From Flavobacterium anhuiense (lineage in GTDB: Bacteria; Bacteroidota; Bacteroidia; Flavobacteriales; Flavobacteriaceae): a DNA stretch of 64,000 nucleotides. Within the stretch, counting starts at the first letter, position 1. Every line of letters starts with the position of its first letter. The DNA is taken from the NCBI RefSeq assembly GCF_004151235.1, contig NZ_JUIV01000001.1, positions 592,369 through 656,368 of the forward strand, given 5' to 3'. The position numbers and the translations under genes are program-made. This document shows positions 45,101 through 54,442 of this stretch, piece by piece. The notes beneath the pieces are model-generated. The model ran no database searches and was not told where the DNA came from. It was given only the letters and a program-made list of their open reading frames with translations.

Positions 45101-46924
45101 GTTGTATTTAGTTTAGACGGACAAACGATAAGTGCTACCAATTCTTCTGGAACTTATACTTCGGTTTGGACACCGGTAGCAAATCAGTTTGGAGTTTCTC
45201 ATACGTTAACCGTTACCGCTACTGCATCAAACGGACAAACAGATTCAAAAACCTATAGTTTTACATTAACTTGTTCAGGTGCAAATTGTCCAAATACATT
45301 ACCTGTAATTACTTGGAATTCGCCATCAAATACAACTGTTTACCAAAGTTCTTTCCAAGCTGTGCCAATTTCAGTTACAGCGGTTGACAGCGACGGATCA
45401 GTTTCTGGTGTTACTATTACTATAAACGGCGGTACATTTAATATGACAGCAGGTACAAATAATACTTATACGTATAATTTTACGCCAACTGCTTATCAGG
45501 ATTATCCAATTGTAATCAAAGCAACGGATAATAAAGCTGCTGTAACTACATTAAACAATACTATTAAAATTGCTACAATAAGTGGTAATAGATTTATTCC
45601 GCTTCCATCTAAAATTATTTTAGGGTATGCGCATTCTTGGGAAAATACTGCAGCTCCATTTTTATATTTTTCTCAAATAAAGGGAAGCAAATTTAACGTA
45701 GTCGATTATGCTTTCGTAGAAACTGTTAATCGTGATGGTTATACGCCAATCCTAACTACAAATGACGCTAGATATTTGACCAATGGTGTTTTCGATAAGC
45801 AATTGTTGAAAAATGATATCAAAACATTAAGAGATAGCGGTGTTCCTGTTATTGTTTCTATTGGTGGTCAAAATGGACATGTTGTTCTGGAAAATGTAAC
45901 TCAGAAAAATATTTTCGTTAATGGTTTAAAAGCCATTATTGATGAGTACCAATTTGATGGAGTTGATATTGATTTTGAAGGCGGATCTATGAATTTTAGC
46001 GCTGGAGGTTTAAGAGATATTTCTTATGCGGGTATTTCTGCTTATCCAAGATTGAAAAACGTAGTGGATGCTTTCAAAGAATTAAAAGCATACTATGGCC
46101 CTGGATTCTTGTTAACTGCAGCTCCAGAAACACAATATGTACAAGGTGGATATACTACTTACACAGATACTTTTGGTTCGTTCTTGCCAATCATTCAAAA
46201 CTTGCGTAACGAATTAGATTTGTTAGCGGTACAATTGTATAACACAGGAGGAGAAAACGGATTAGACGGTCAATATTATGGTACAGCTAAGAAAGCAAAC
46301 ATGGTTACTGCCTTGACTGATATGATCATAAAAGGGTATAACATTGCTTCAACAGGAATGCATTTTGATGGATTGCCAGCTTCAAAAGTTCTTATTGCAT
46401 TGCCAGCTTGTCCGAGTGCAGCAGGTAGCGGATATCTAACTCCTACAGAAGGAATTAACGCTATGGACTATTTAAGAAACGGAACCAATTTCTCTGGAAG
46501 AACCTATACTATGCAGCCAGGCGGGCCATATCCTTCTTTAAGAGGTTTAATGACTTGGTCTGTAAACTGGGATGCCTCTTCTTGCGGTAATTCATCTGAA
46601 TTGTCTAAAGCGTATGCAGCTTATTTTGCATCGCAAGCTACGGCTAAAACATTGGCTGTAGAAGATATAACGGCTGATAGCAATACGACTGTGGCTTATT
46701 TTAAAAACAATACGTTATCGGTTTCTAATGAAACAGAAGAAATTGCTCAAGTTGACGTATTCAATACGATAGGGCAGAATGTTACAAGCCACAGAAACAT
46801 TCAAAACAATAAAGAAGTGTTGCTTAATAGCCCAAGTTTTGCTAGTAAACAGATTTTTGTTGTGATTGTAACCAATAAATCAGGACACAAAAAGTCATTG
46901 AAAGTAATGAACTTTTTAAATTAA
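42188..46924 (+). CDS. chiA: secreted modular chitinase with two GH18 domains (ChiA-like)
   Basis: Extracellular endo/exo chitinase of 1578 residues. A signal peptide (1-20) leads to GH18 domain 1 (about 24-465) with the catalytic motif DGFDIDWE, proton donor Glu162. The middle holds several Ig/carboxypeptidase-regulatory-like modules (about 475-725) and two nearly identical 106-residue repeats (about 728-833 and 834-939), then two more Ig-like modules. GH18 domain 2 (about 1140-1480) has DGVDIDFE, donor Glu1264. The last ~80 residues (AVEDITADSN... SLKVMNFLN) look like a type IX secretion sorting domain. Size and layout match F. johnsoniae ChiA as I recall it, where both catalytic domains are active. 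It ends the chitin operon, but the 488-base spacer suggests its own promoter. Confidence 0.96.
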   Translation: MKHYYRLLFLLLFPLLALAQPAHGKKVVGYYAQWSIYARDFNVPKIDGSKLTHLNYSFYGTTYDPAHPENTKLKCLDTYADFEHMEGGIPWDAPVKGNFYDLMKLKEKYPHLKILISVGGWTKGQDLSPIAASPVARAALAADMANFITTYPFIDGFDIDWEYPLSGGTDGTEIVNGAPVPPQKYSPDDNKNLVLLLKAMRQAMPNKLVTIAAGNNVRNVSKQYLGPNNRAQYGMTEDISTYCDYITYFGYDFGGNWYDKTCYNAPLYASGNPNDPLYGATQSESLDELTNQYLNVIGFPANKLIMGLPFYGKKFDNVAANSTNGLFVSAPRYIVGGCTNPQNPTGTWDGSGACEKSGSIEICDLVGNPVTNSHPYLDPNTMMVTPSAASAGWVRYFDNTTKVPYLYNATTKEFISYEDKQSMDLKVQYIKSKNLAGGMIWELSQDTRGSIPNSLLNQVDTSFGSVVPGTVSISGSVKNGATLVTNVTVELRNASNAVIQTVVSTTGNFAFNNLTSGQNYSLTAVKASYTFVPVSLTNVTVNQTGVTINGTQPTYTVSGTVLDGTTGVSGVTISAVSGSTTLTAVSNASGAYSVAGLTAGLNFTVTAAKSGFSYTPASTVYNAIDANKTLNFTQGAAVATYTVSGTVLNGTTPVSGVTVTASSTAGNVTATTNSSGAYSLTLASGGNYTVTAALTDQTFTPASTVYSNLNANKTLNFTQDVATTTSKISGTVKNGTIPVAGAKVELVLPWTDNNHNWKSVLATTDAQGKYSFDNSVIDGYTQALSLKLNSWQNGEVAYYPNNLANFAIPATPTVYNFNTSSTAKTALAAATNLISGTVKNGSTPVANAKVEIVLPWTDNTHNWKSVLATTDASGNYTFDNSVVAGYTQILSLKLNSWQNGEVAYYPNNLANFAVPTTPTIYNFNTQTTVVTKPVVAITAPTASSIAINLGSSINFVASVGLSAADATTISSVVFSLDGQTISATNSSGTYTSVWTPVANQFGVSHTLTVTATASNGQTDSKTYSFTLTCSGANCPNTLPVITWNSPSNTTVYQSSFQAVPISVTAVDSDGSVSGVTITINGGTFNMTAGTNNTYTYNFTPTAYQDYPIVIKATDNKAAVTTLNNTIKIATISGNRFIPLPSKIILGYAHSWENTAAPFLYFSQIKGSKFNVVDYAFVETVNRDGYTPILTTNDARYLTNGVFDKQLLKNDIKTLRDSGVPVIVSIGGQNGHVVLENVTQKNIFVNGLKAIIDEYQFDGVDIDFEGGSMNFSAGGLRDISYAGISAYPRLKNVVDAFKELKAYYGPGFLLTAAPETQYVQGGYTTYTDTFGSFLPIIQNLRNELDLLAVQLYNTGGENGLDGQYYGTAKKANMVTALTDMIIKGYNIASTGMHFDGLPASKVLIALPACPSAAGSGYLTPTEGINAMDYLRNGTNFSGRTYTMQPGGPYPSLRGLMTWSVNWDASSCGNSSELSKAYAAYFASQATAKTLAVEDITADSNTTVAYFKNNTLSVSNETEEIAQVDVFNTIGQNVTSHRNIQNNKEVLLNSPSFASKQIFVVIVTNKSGHKKSLKVMNFLN

Positions 46925-47072
46925 AATAAAAGAATTGAAAATTTAGAAATAAGAAAATTGGGACGGTTAAAATTGAGTTTGGTTATTTATTTTTTAACCT
47001 AATTTTTATTTCTTAAATGCTGTGAATTGAGGTAATTTGTTATTTGGTTTTTGCCTCATGTAGCGCATTATG

Positions 47073-47106
47073 AACCTGGCAATTTTTGTTGCCAGGTTTT
47101 TTTATA
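47073..47106 (+). terminator. terminator downstream of the chitinase gene
   Basis: AACCTGGCAA (47073-47082), loop TTTTTG, TTGCCAGGTT (47089-47098), then a T run. Perfect 10-bp stem, about 150 bases after the stop codon. Confidence 0.92.
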
Positions 47107-47175
47107 TATGATTTTCGCTAAGCGGAATAATAACTCAATATAGCACACGGATTAGGCGGATTTACTTCGTAAAGA

Positions 47176-47244
47176 CGCGGATTAAAACGGATTTTTCATT
47201 AATCTATCCAAAAAATAAAATAAAAAAATCCGTTTTAATCCGCG
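47176..47244. repeat. 21-bp inverted repeat with 27-base spacer
   Basis: CGCGGATTAAAACGGATTTTT (47176-47196, arm given in the usual order) is exactly complementary to 47224-47244. Outer sequence (ACGGATT, GCGATAGCGAATCCGT) extends the pairing imperfectly. It resembles dispersed intergenic repeats rather than a terminator. Confidence 0.8.
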
Positions 47245-47353
47245 TTTTCGCGATAGCGAATCCGTATCATCTGCGAACCATTTCTTCACAATAAAATCCT
47301 AATTGCAAACTATTTTAAGTACTTTTGATTTTACAATTATCGCATAAAACTTC

Positions 47354-48124
47354 ATGAAAAAATCATTCATTATTTTAATCACATTTTTAGTTTCAACTCT
47401 TTCTTTCAGCCAAACTAAATTCGGAAATCCAGAAGTAGATCCTATTCAAATCCAAAAGACTTACGAGCAATGGTCGGTTTATAATAAAGGAATTATGCTT
47501 TCCAGAGATTTCACTGCACTTGATTCGTCTTCTAAAGAAATCTCAAAAGAAGTTTTTTTAGATCAATTGGCAAATGGGAACTTTATTCCAGTTCGATTGA
47601 AAACTGAACCGAATATTTACGTCTATAAGCTTTTTAAAATTCAGCCAAAAACAGATACAAGTATAAAAGCGACAATCAATCAAATTGGTTTTGATGCTTA
47701 TAAAAACTATAAAATGGAAGGAACCGCTTTTCCTCAATTTTCTTTTAAGGATTTAAACGGAAATTTGGTAACCAACGAATCCATGAAAGGAAAAATCATT
47801 GTGATAAAATGCTGGTACATTCACTGCACGCCATGCATCAGAGAGTTTCCTCAAGTCAACAAATTGGCCGAAGAATATAAAGACAGAAAAGATATCGTTT
47901 TTATGAGTTTAGCCGAAGATTCAGCAGAACAATTAAAAACATTCTTAGCCAGAAAACCATTATCATATTCTGTAATTCCAGATATGAAAGAATATATGAA
48001 TAATGCTTTGCAGTTGAATTCATTTCCAACACATTTTATTCTAAACAAAGAAGGAGTGATTGCAAAAGTGCTTCTTAATTTTGAGAGTCTGGAAGTGGCT
48101 TTGGCGAAAGAAAGTAAAATGTAG
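47354..48124 (+). CDS. TlpA-like thioredoxin-fold secreted oxidoreductase
   Basis: Exported protein of 256 residues: signal peptide MKKSFIILITFLVSTLSFSQ, an N-terminal ~110-residue part without recognised domain, and an AhpC/TSA-thioredoxin domain (about 125-250). The domain has FPQFSFKDLNGNLV, the redox motif CTPC (Cys158, Cys161) in CWYIHCTPCIREFP, and the cis-Pro region SFPTHFILNKEG. It probably reduces or isomerises disulfides in the periplasm. It is a single gene downstream of the chitin locus with no clear link to it. Confidence 0.88.
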   Translation: MKKSFIILITFLVSTLSFSQTKFGNPEVDPIQIQKTYEQWSVYNKGIMLSRDFTALDSSSKEISKEVFLDQLANGNFIPVRLKTEPNIYVYKLFKIQPKTDTSIKATINQIGFDAYKNYKMEGTAFPQFSFKDLNGNLVTNESMKGKIIVIKCWYIHCTPCIREFPQVNKLAEEYKDRKDIVFMSLAEDSAEQLKTFLARKPLSYSVIPDMKEYMNNALQLNSFPTHFILNKEGVIAKVLLNFESLEVALAKESKM

Positions 48125-48135
48125 TTTTTTTAACC

Positions 48136-48228
48136 ATATAAGCTCATGTAAGAGATTATAAGTTTTTTTTCTTATAGCAGAAATTATAAGTTTAGTTTTA
48201 AATGAACTTATATCACTTATATGGTTTT
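48136..48228. repeat. AACCATATAAG/CTTATATGGTT inverted repeat
   Basis: AACCATATAAG and, about 80 bases on, CTTATATGGTT are complementary; inner TATAAGTTT words also pair. The following CTGCGCTTTTGCGCCTCTGCGAGAA stretch is another repeat type. Both lie between the thioredoxin-like and ABC-F genes. Confidence 0.55.
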
Positions 48229-48292
48229 ATTTTCTATGTAAAGTTCCTTCTCTGCGCTTTTGCGCCTCTGCGAGAACCCCTCATCAGCATAA

Positions 48293-49990
<1,698 letters not shown>

Positions 49991-50009
49991 TCTTTTAAAG
50001 CACAATATT

Positions 50010-50053
50010 AAAAATCCCAAATTCCAAATAAAACTTGGAGTTTGGGATTTTTT
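50010..50053. terminator. terminator after the ABC-F gene
   Basis: AAAAATCCCAAATTCCAA (50010-50027) pairs with TTGGAGTTTGGGATTTTTT (50035-50053) with one mismatch. It is nearly the same sequence as the terminator at 29069-29111. Confidence 0.88.
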
Positions 50054-50068
50054 GTATTTAAAAATATA

Positions 50069-50127
50069 GCCACTAATTACACGAATTTCCACGAATTAAA
50101 TTTGTGCTAATTTGTGTAATTTGTGGC
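50069..50127. repeat. GCCAC...GTGGC inverted repeat
   Basis: GCCACTAATTACACGAATT and AATTTGTGTAATTTGTGGC are imperfect complements spanning about 59 bases. Related words occur at 25009-25101. No coding potential. Confidence 0.6.
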
Positions 50128-50130
50128 AAA

Positions 50131-50172
50131 AAAAACAATCCCGCTATAAAAATTGGAATTTGGGATTTTTTA
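50131..50172 (-). terminator. possible terminator of the small lipoprotein gene
   Basis: On the minus strand AATCCC and GGGATT pair around a 19-base loop, followed by a T run. It shares the AATTTGGGATTTTTT arm with the terminator just upstream. Confidence 0.5.
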
Positions 50173-50188
50173 TTTGTTTATTTTACTA

Positions 50189-50362
50189 CTATTTGCTTCC
50201 GAACATTTTAGCGAAAATCCAGATAATAATCGCAATAATAAAAATTACGATAAAGATTCCGAATCCCATTCCGGCTTTAAAAATGTCTCCTATAACTTCA
50301 CAGCTTGAAAATGAAAACAGTATTACAAATACCATTAACAATCTTAGTATTTTATTTTGCAT
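50189..50362 (-). CDS. 57-residue lipoprotein/membrane protein
   Basis: A short gene with ATG at 50362..50360 and TAG at 50191..50189. It begins MQNKILRLLMVFVILFSFSS followed by Cys21, a lipoprotein signal, then EVIGDIFKAG and a strongly hydrophobic GMGFGIFIVIFIIAIIIWIF helix with a short KMFGSK tail. I recall very similar small proteins in other flavobacteria, which supports it being real, but no function is known. It lies 108 bases downstream of the AT-rich gene on the same strand and has a possible terminator. Confidence 0.75.
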   Translation of the reverse strand: MQNKILRLLMVFVILFSFSSCEVIGDIFKAGMGFGIFIVIFIIAIIIWIFAKMFGSK

Positions 50363-50470
50363 GATTCTGATGTTTTAAATTGATACTTAAAATTACTTCA
50401 GGAATCAGGAAAATGTGTTATAGAATTTTTTGGAAATGTTTTAGGATTTGGATTCGAAAATTAACTTTTC

Positions 50471-52393
50471 TCAGTTGGTCTGTTTTTTCAATAACATCCT
50501 GTCATCTTCAATTTTTAAGAGAATCAAAATTAAAATTTTTAAAATTATGTTATAATCTGATTCCTGTACTTCTTCGGAATGAGAATTTGATCCATGAGCA
50601 TATTTATTTCTCAGATCTAAACCATTCGTGTGTTCCTTTTTATTTAAATTGTAATTGAAATAGCTCATTTCTTCTCTTGTAAATAGTGAATTATCAAATT
50701 CGAGAATGTTTTTTTCTTTTAACTCAATTAATTTTTCTCTGATTAAATATGGAAAATGCCAAAAACTTATGACTTCTTGATAATGAAGACAACTAAAAAT
50801 AAGAGACATGATTGAATCTAATTCTAGATTATTTTTCTTGTTTATAAATATTACTTTTTTTTCTATTAGAAAATCAATATGATTTTTTTGGAAATTTTCA
50901 AAAGAATTATATGTAACGTTTTCGTGTAAAAGCAGATCGTGTAAATTGTTGTATTTACTTTTAAATGGTTCTATATATGCTAAAGATAATTGACTAGAAA
51001 ATAAACAATTATTAATTCTTAAAAAATCATCTTTAAAGCCATATACATATTTGACAGAGAGTCCGCTTTTAACTGTACTGAAATAAAGTGGAGAAGAATT
51101 GAATTGTAATAATTCAAAATCTATTTCACCATCTTCTATAAATGCTTTGTATTGTTTTAGTAAAAACTCTAATTCAGGGGCAAGAATTCGGACTTTTTCG
51201 AAGTATCCTGTTTCTTTTGATGGAAAATTTATTTTTAGATTATTAATTTCATAAACTTTTGTAAAAGTGTCAGAAACTATAAATTTAAGTACGTTTTCAA
51301 GGTCAATGTTTTTTTTCTTTAAATAATATTTATAAAGCATCAATTGTGCATTTGACAAGAATTCTTTTTGGTTGAATTTAGTGTATTTCAGATACTCTCC
51401 ATTAGAACGCATAAAAACTTTTTCCAAAGTGTCTATTTCTGAATTTCGTTTTACTAAGTTTATGCAACCTTGAAAATTAATGAATTCAAAGAGAAGAATA
51501 AAATTTTTAAAAATTGAAGTGAATTCTTTTGAAGAATCTAAATATGTCGAACTATATGAATGTACTATTCTATTTTTAGCAATATCATATTCTTCTTTTT
51601 TAGGCTCCATCTGATCTTTTGAAATGCTTACTTCTACACCATAAGAAATCCCACTATTTTTTGAAAAGTACTCTGTTGTTATTTCTTTTTCTTTTTTTGC
51701 GGCTTTAAATTTAGTTTTATCACTTAGTTTTAGATTTTTAGAGTTAATGATTAAATTTAAATAATTTAAATTTGGTTTCTCAGTGGCAATATAATTGTTT
51801 ATTATAAGTTCTATTTTGTCATTATTAAGTGCTTTAGGAAAAAATATAGTTTCTTTTTTCTCTAATGATTTTTCTTCATTAAATGATAAAATAATCTCAG
51901 CTGTTATAGGATTTTTTTCAAAATGATTAGCAATGTTTGCTGAATAATAATTTACAGTTTCTTTATTTGTTAATATTTCATTAAAAATAAAACTTCGTTT
52001 TTCTATTAGTTTTGCTATTTTATTATAATCTGTTTTTTTAAATGTATTGTATTTATTGAACAGATTTAAGAAGTGTTTAGTGTAATTGAAATCTATATCA
52101 TATATAAAATTATCTATATTTGAATTGTCAATTTGTAAGAAAAAGTTTTTAATTATTTGATCAAATTTTTTAGTTAGATCTTTATAATTAAAGAATATTT
52201 CATCTGTCCAACTATTTAGGCGTAAATCATTATCAAAATACAATTGAATATTATATAGTTCTAAAATATCATTTATATTTAAAGTTTTATTTTCATCAAA
52301 ATTTTTGATTATTTCTTCAGCAGTTTTCAGGTTAATTCCTGCACTTAGATCGTTTATAGAATAAAATACAACTCTTCGTAATTTATCGGACAT
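50471..52393 (-). CDS. AT-rich accessory gene, possible DUF4209/HEPN-type protein
   Basis: A 640-residue protein with no close family recognised overall. The start is ATG 52393 (MSDKLRRVVFYSIND); the frame continues upstream to 52555 but would run through the promoter of this gene and toward pyrR. Codon use is far more AT-rich (many Lys, Asn, Ile, Phe) than in its neighbours, as in recently acquired genes. The C-terminal end has NGLDLRNKYAHGSN, with Arg595 and His600 in the R(x4)H spacing of HEPN nucleases and a sequence like the end of DUF4209 proteins. No membrane segment, signal peptide or second defence gene was seen. Function unknown. Confidence 0.7.
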   Translation of the reverse strand: MSDKLRRVVFYSINDLSAGINLKTAEEIIKNFDENKTLNINDILELYNIQLYFDNDLRLNSWTDEIFFNYKDLTKKFDQIIKNFFLQIDNSNIDNFIYDIDFNYTKHFLNLFNKYNTFKKTDYNKIAKLIEKRSFIFNEILTNKETVNYYSANIANHFEKNPITAEIILSFNEEKSLEKKETIFFPKALNNDKIELIINNYIATEKPNLNYLNLIINSKNLKLSDKTKFKAAKKEKEITTEYFSKNSGISYGVEVSISKDQMEPKKEEYDIAKNRIVHSYSSTYLDSSKEFTSIFKNFILLFEFINFQGCINLVKRNSEIDTLEKVFMRSNGEYLKYTKFNQKEFLSNAQLMLYKYYLKKKNIDLENVLKFIVSDTFTKVYEINNLKINFPSKETGYFEKVRILAPELEFLLKQYKAFIEDGEIDFELLQFNSSPLYFSTVKSGLSVKYVYGFKDDFLRINNCLFSSQLSLAYIEPFKSKYNNLHDLLLHENVTYNSFENFQKNHIDFLIEKKVIFINKKNNLELDSIMSLIFSCLHYQEVISFWHFPYLIREKLIELKEKNILEFDNSLFTREEMSYFNYNLNKKEHTNGLDLRNKYAHGSNSHSEEVQESDYNIILKILILILLKIEDDRMLLKKQTN

Positions 52394-52477
52394 GTTTAAG
52401 TTTTTTGAAGGATTTTTTTTCTTTAAATTTATGAGAAAATTATTTAATAAAATATTACTTATTATGTTTAATTGTGG

Positions 52478-52510
52478 CAAAAATATTTCCTTAACCAACA
52501 CCCCAACAAA
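52478..52510 (-). promoter_or_regulatory. promoter of the AT-rich accessory gene
   Basis: On the minus strand TTTG (52510-52507) and TATTTTTG (52485-52478) are separated by 21 bases. This implies a leader of about 80 bases before ATG 52393 and rules out the longer frame. Confidence 0.5.
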
Positions 52511-52525
52511 TAAAATCAGATTCCG

Positions 52526-52533
52526 TATATTTG
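52526..52533 (+). promoter_or_regulatory. putative -7 element of pyrR
   Basis: TATATTTG matches TAnnTTTG, 24 bases before the pyrR ATG at 52558. The -33 region has no clear TTG. Confidence 0.5.
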
Positions 52534-52557
52534 CGCAACCAAACATTACAATCACTT

Positions 52558-53097
52558 ATGAGTCAAAAAGTATTACTTAATTCGAAAGAAGTTACTATCA
52601 TACTCCATCGTTTGGCTTGTCAGTTAATCGAAAAACATCTTGATTTCTCTGAAACTATTTTAGTGGGAATTCAGCCAAGAGGCGTTTTTTTAGCTGAACG
52701 TTTAAAACAAATATTAGAAAACGAATACAAGGTTCCTGAAATTTCTTTAGGATACTTGGACATCACTTTTTTTAGAGATGATTTCCGTCGTACTGATAAA
52801 CCGCTTGAAGCCAATAAAACCCAAATCAATTTTATAGTCGAAGACAAAAAAGTCATTTTTATTGATGACGTTTTGTTTACCGGAAGAAGCATTCGTTCTG
52901 CGTTAACTGCCATTCAATCTTTCGGAAGACCTTCAGAAATTGAATTATTGGTTTTAATTGACAGACGTTTCAGCCGTCATTTGCCAATTCAACCCGATTA
53001 TAGAGGACGTCAGGTAGATGCTATTAATGGCGAAAAAGTAATTGTAAGCTGGAAAGAAAATGATGGTGAAGATGTTGTTCACCTAGTGACGAATTAA
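52558..53097 (+). CDS. pyrR: PyrR: pyrimidine operon regulator / uracil phosphoribosyltransferase
   Basis: Phosphoribosyltransferase-fold protein that in many bacteria also binds pyr mRNA. The ATG at 52558 (179 residues) starts MSQKVLLNSKEVTIILHRLA; the frame from 52531 would run through the promoter. Motifs are VGIQPRGVFLAERL, the PRPP-binding loop VIFIDDVLFTGRSIRSAL, and VLIDRRFSRHLPI, matching PyrR rather than Upp. pyrB follows on the same strand, which fits control of pyrimidine synthesis. The 185-base spacer between them consists of repeats, so attenuation there is not obvious. Confidence 0.93.
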   Translation: MSQKVLLNSKEVTIILHRLACQLIEKHLDFSETILVGIQPRGVFLAERLKQILENEYKVPEISLGYLDITFFRDDFRRTDKPLEANKTQINFIVEDKKVIFIDDVLFTGRSIRSALTAIQSFGRPSEIELLVLIDRRFSRHLPIQPDYRGRQVDAINGEKVIVSWKENDGEDVVHLVTN

Positions 53098-53282
53098 ATT
53101 TGGTTAATCGTGTAATCGGTTAATTGTTTAATCGATTTATTTCGATTAAATAATTTAACAAATTTTAAAATTAGTTGAACCGTTAAATCGCAAAGCAGAC
53201 GATTAAACAATTAAACAAATAAACGGTTAAACATTAAAAAAACGATTAAACAATTCAACGATTAAACATATAAACACACACA
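53098..53282. repeat. AT-rich repeat of TTTAATCG/CGATTAAAC units between pyrR and pyrB
   Basis: The left half contains GTGTAATCGGTTAATTG and TTGTTTAATCGATT; the right half contains ACGATTAAACAATTAAAC, CGGTTAAAC and ACGATTAAACAATTC. Together they form a long imperfect inverted repeat of the same type as 10372-10505. Confidence 0.75.
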
Positions 53283-54209
53283 ATGAAAGAATTAAGCGTA
53301 GATCATTTATTAGGAATCAAATATATCAACGAGAATGATATTAACCTGATTTTTGAAACGGCAGATCATTTTAAAGAAGTCATTAATAGACCAATTAAAA
53401 AAGTTCCTTCATTACGAGATATTACCATTGCCAATATTTTCTTCGAAAACAGTACCAGAACCAAACTCTCTTTCGAATTAGCGCAGAAACGTTTATCTGC
53501 TGATGTCATCAGTTTTTCTGCAGCTCAGTCATCGGTTAAAAAAGGAGAAACCTTGATTGATACTGTAAACAATATCCTTTCGATGAAAGTGGATATGGTT
53601 GTAATGCGCCACTCTAATCCCGGAGCGGCTTATTTTTTATCTAAAAATGTCAAAGCAAGCATCGTAAACGCTGGAGACGGAGCACACGAGCACCCAACTC
53701 AGGCTTTATTGGACAGTTATTCTATCAGAGAAAAACTGGGAGATGTTGCTGGAAAAAAAGTAGTTATTGTAGGCGATATTCTGCACTCGCGTGTAGCGCT
53801 TTCAAACATATATGCTTTGCAGATGCAAGGTGCAGAAGTAAAAGTTTGCGGACCAAAAACGTTGATTCCAAGATATATTGAATCGCTTGGAGTTACGGTT
53901 GAACCGAATTTGCGAAAAGCTTTAGAATGGTGCGATGTAGCGAATATGCTTCGTGTACAAAACGAACGTATGGATGTGAATTTCTTCCCATCAACACGCG
54001 AGTACGCACAACAATACGGAGTAGACAAACCGCTTTTGGATTCTCTTAGCAAAGAAATCGTAATCATGCACCCGGGACCAATCAACAGAGGAGTAGAGAT
54101 TACTTCTGAAGTGGCAGATTCTGATCATTCGGTAATCTTGAATCAGGTGGAGAATGGTGTAGCGATTAGAATGGCGGTTATTTATTTGCTGGCTTCTAAG
54201 ATTCAGTAG
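53283..54209 (+). CDS. pyrB: aspartate carbamoyltransferase catalytic chain
   Basis: Joins carbamoyl phosphate and L-aspartate in the second step of pyrimidine synthesis. The 308-residue protein carries the carbamoyl-phosphate motif NSTRTKLSFELAQKRL, VMRHSNPGAA, the HEHPTQALLD motif, and the late HPGPINRGVEI. No pyrI regulatory subunit gene follows. It lies downstream of pyrR across a repeat-filled spacer, and co-transcription is likely because no terminator was found. Confidence 0.96.
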   Translation: MKELSVDHLLGIKYINENDINLIFETADHFKEVINRPIKKVPSLRDITIANIFFENSTRTKLSFELAQKRLSADVISFSAAQSSVKKGETLIDTVNNILSMKVDMVVMRHSNPGAAYFLSKNVKASIVNAGDGAHEHPTQALLDSYSIREKLGDVAGKKVVIVGDILHSRVALSNIYALQMQGAEVKVCGPKTLIPRYIESLGVTVEPNLRKALEWCDVANMLRVQNERMDVNFFPSTREYAQQYGVDKPLLDSLSKEIVIMHPGPINRGVEITSEVADSDHSVILNQVENGVAIRMAVIYLLASKIQ

Positions 54210-54276
54210 TTTATAAGTATTCAGTGTTCAGTTTTGAGTATTCAGTCGTTGTAGCAGTTTTCAGTTTTGAAATGAG

Positions 54277-54357
54277 TGTCACACTGAGCGGAGTCGAAGT
54301 GCTTTTATAAACAGACTTGCTTTGCAAACGTGGGCTTCGACTCCGCTCAGCCTGACA
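54277..54357. repeat. inverted repeat TGTCACACTGAGCGGAGTCGA...CTCCGCTCAGCCTGACA
   Basis: The arm TGTCACACTGAGCGGAGTCG (from about 54277) pairs with CGACTCCGCTCAGCCTGACA (ending 54357), with a mismatch or two. It encloses a spacer with GTGCTTTTATAAACAG and GCTTTGCAAACGTG. It is a second copy of the family at 13730 and 55811. Confidence 0.85.
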
Positions 54358-54442
54358 AACTTGAAACTTCGAACATGAAACTTGAAACAACAAAAAAACT
54401 TATTAAATTAGCATAATAAATATAAGCCCCATACATTATAAA

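Larger units (their letters stand above)
46925..47353. other. 429-base spacer after the chitinase gene
   Basis: Holds no gene. It contains the chitinase terminator (47073-47106), a long inverted repeat of the GCGGATTAAAACGG type (47176-47244), and a short AT-rich upstream region of the thioredoxin-like gene. Confidence 0.7.

Noticed and set aside
50112..50378. Plus-strand frame of 88 residues
   Set aside because: It is the antisense of the 57-residue lipoprotein gene and the terminator; no ribosome binding site and odd composition.
50380..50658. Plus-strand frame of 92 residues
   Set aside because: It mostly lies antisense to the AT-rich accessory gene and has no recognisable features.
52394..52555. 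N-terminal extension of the AT-rich gene
   Set aside because: It would require translation from upstream of the promoter and over the pyrR -7 element.
53098..53282. Repeat array resembling a CRISPR
   Set aside because: Units are short, irregular and in both orientations, with no constant-length spacers and no cas genes.
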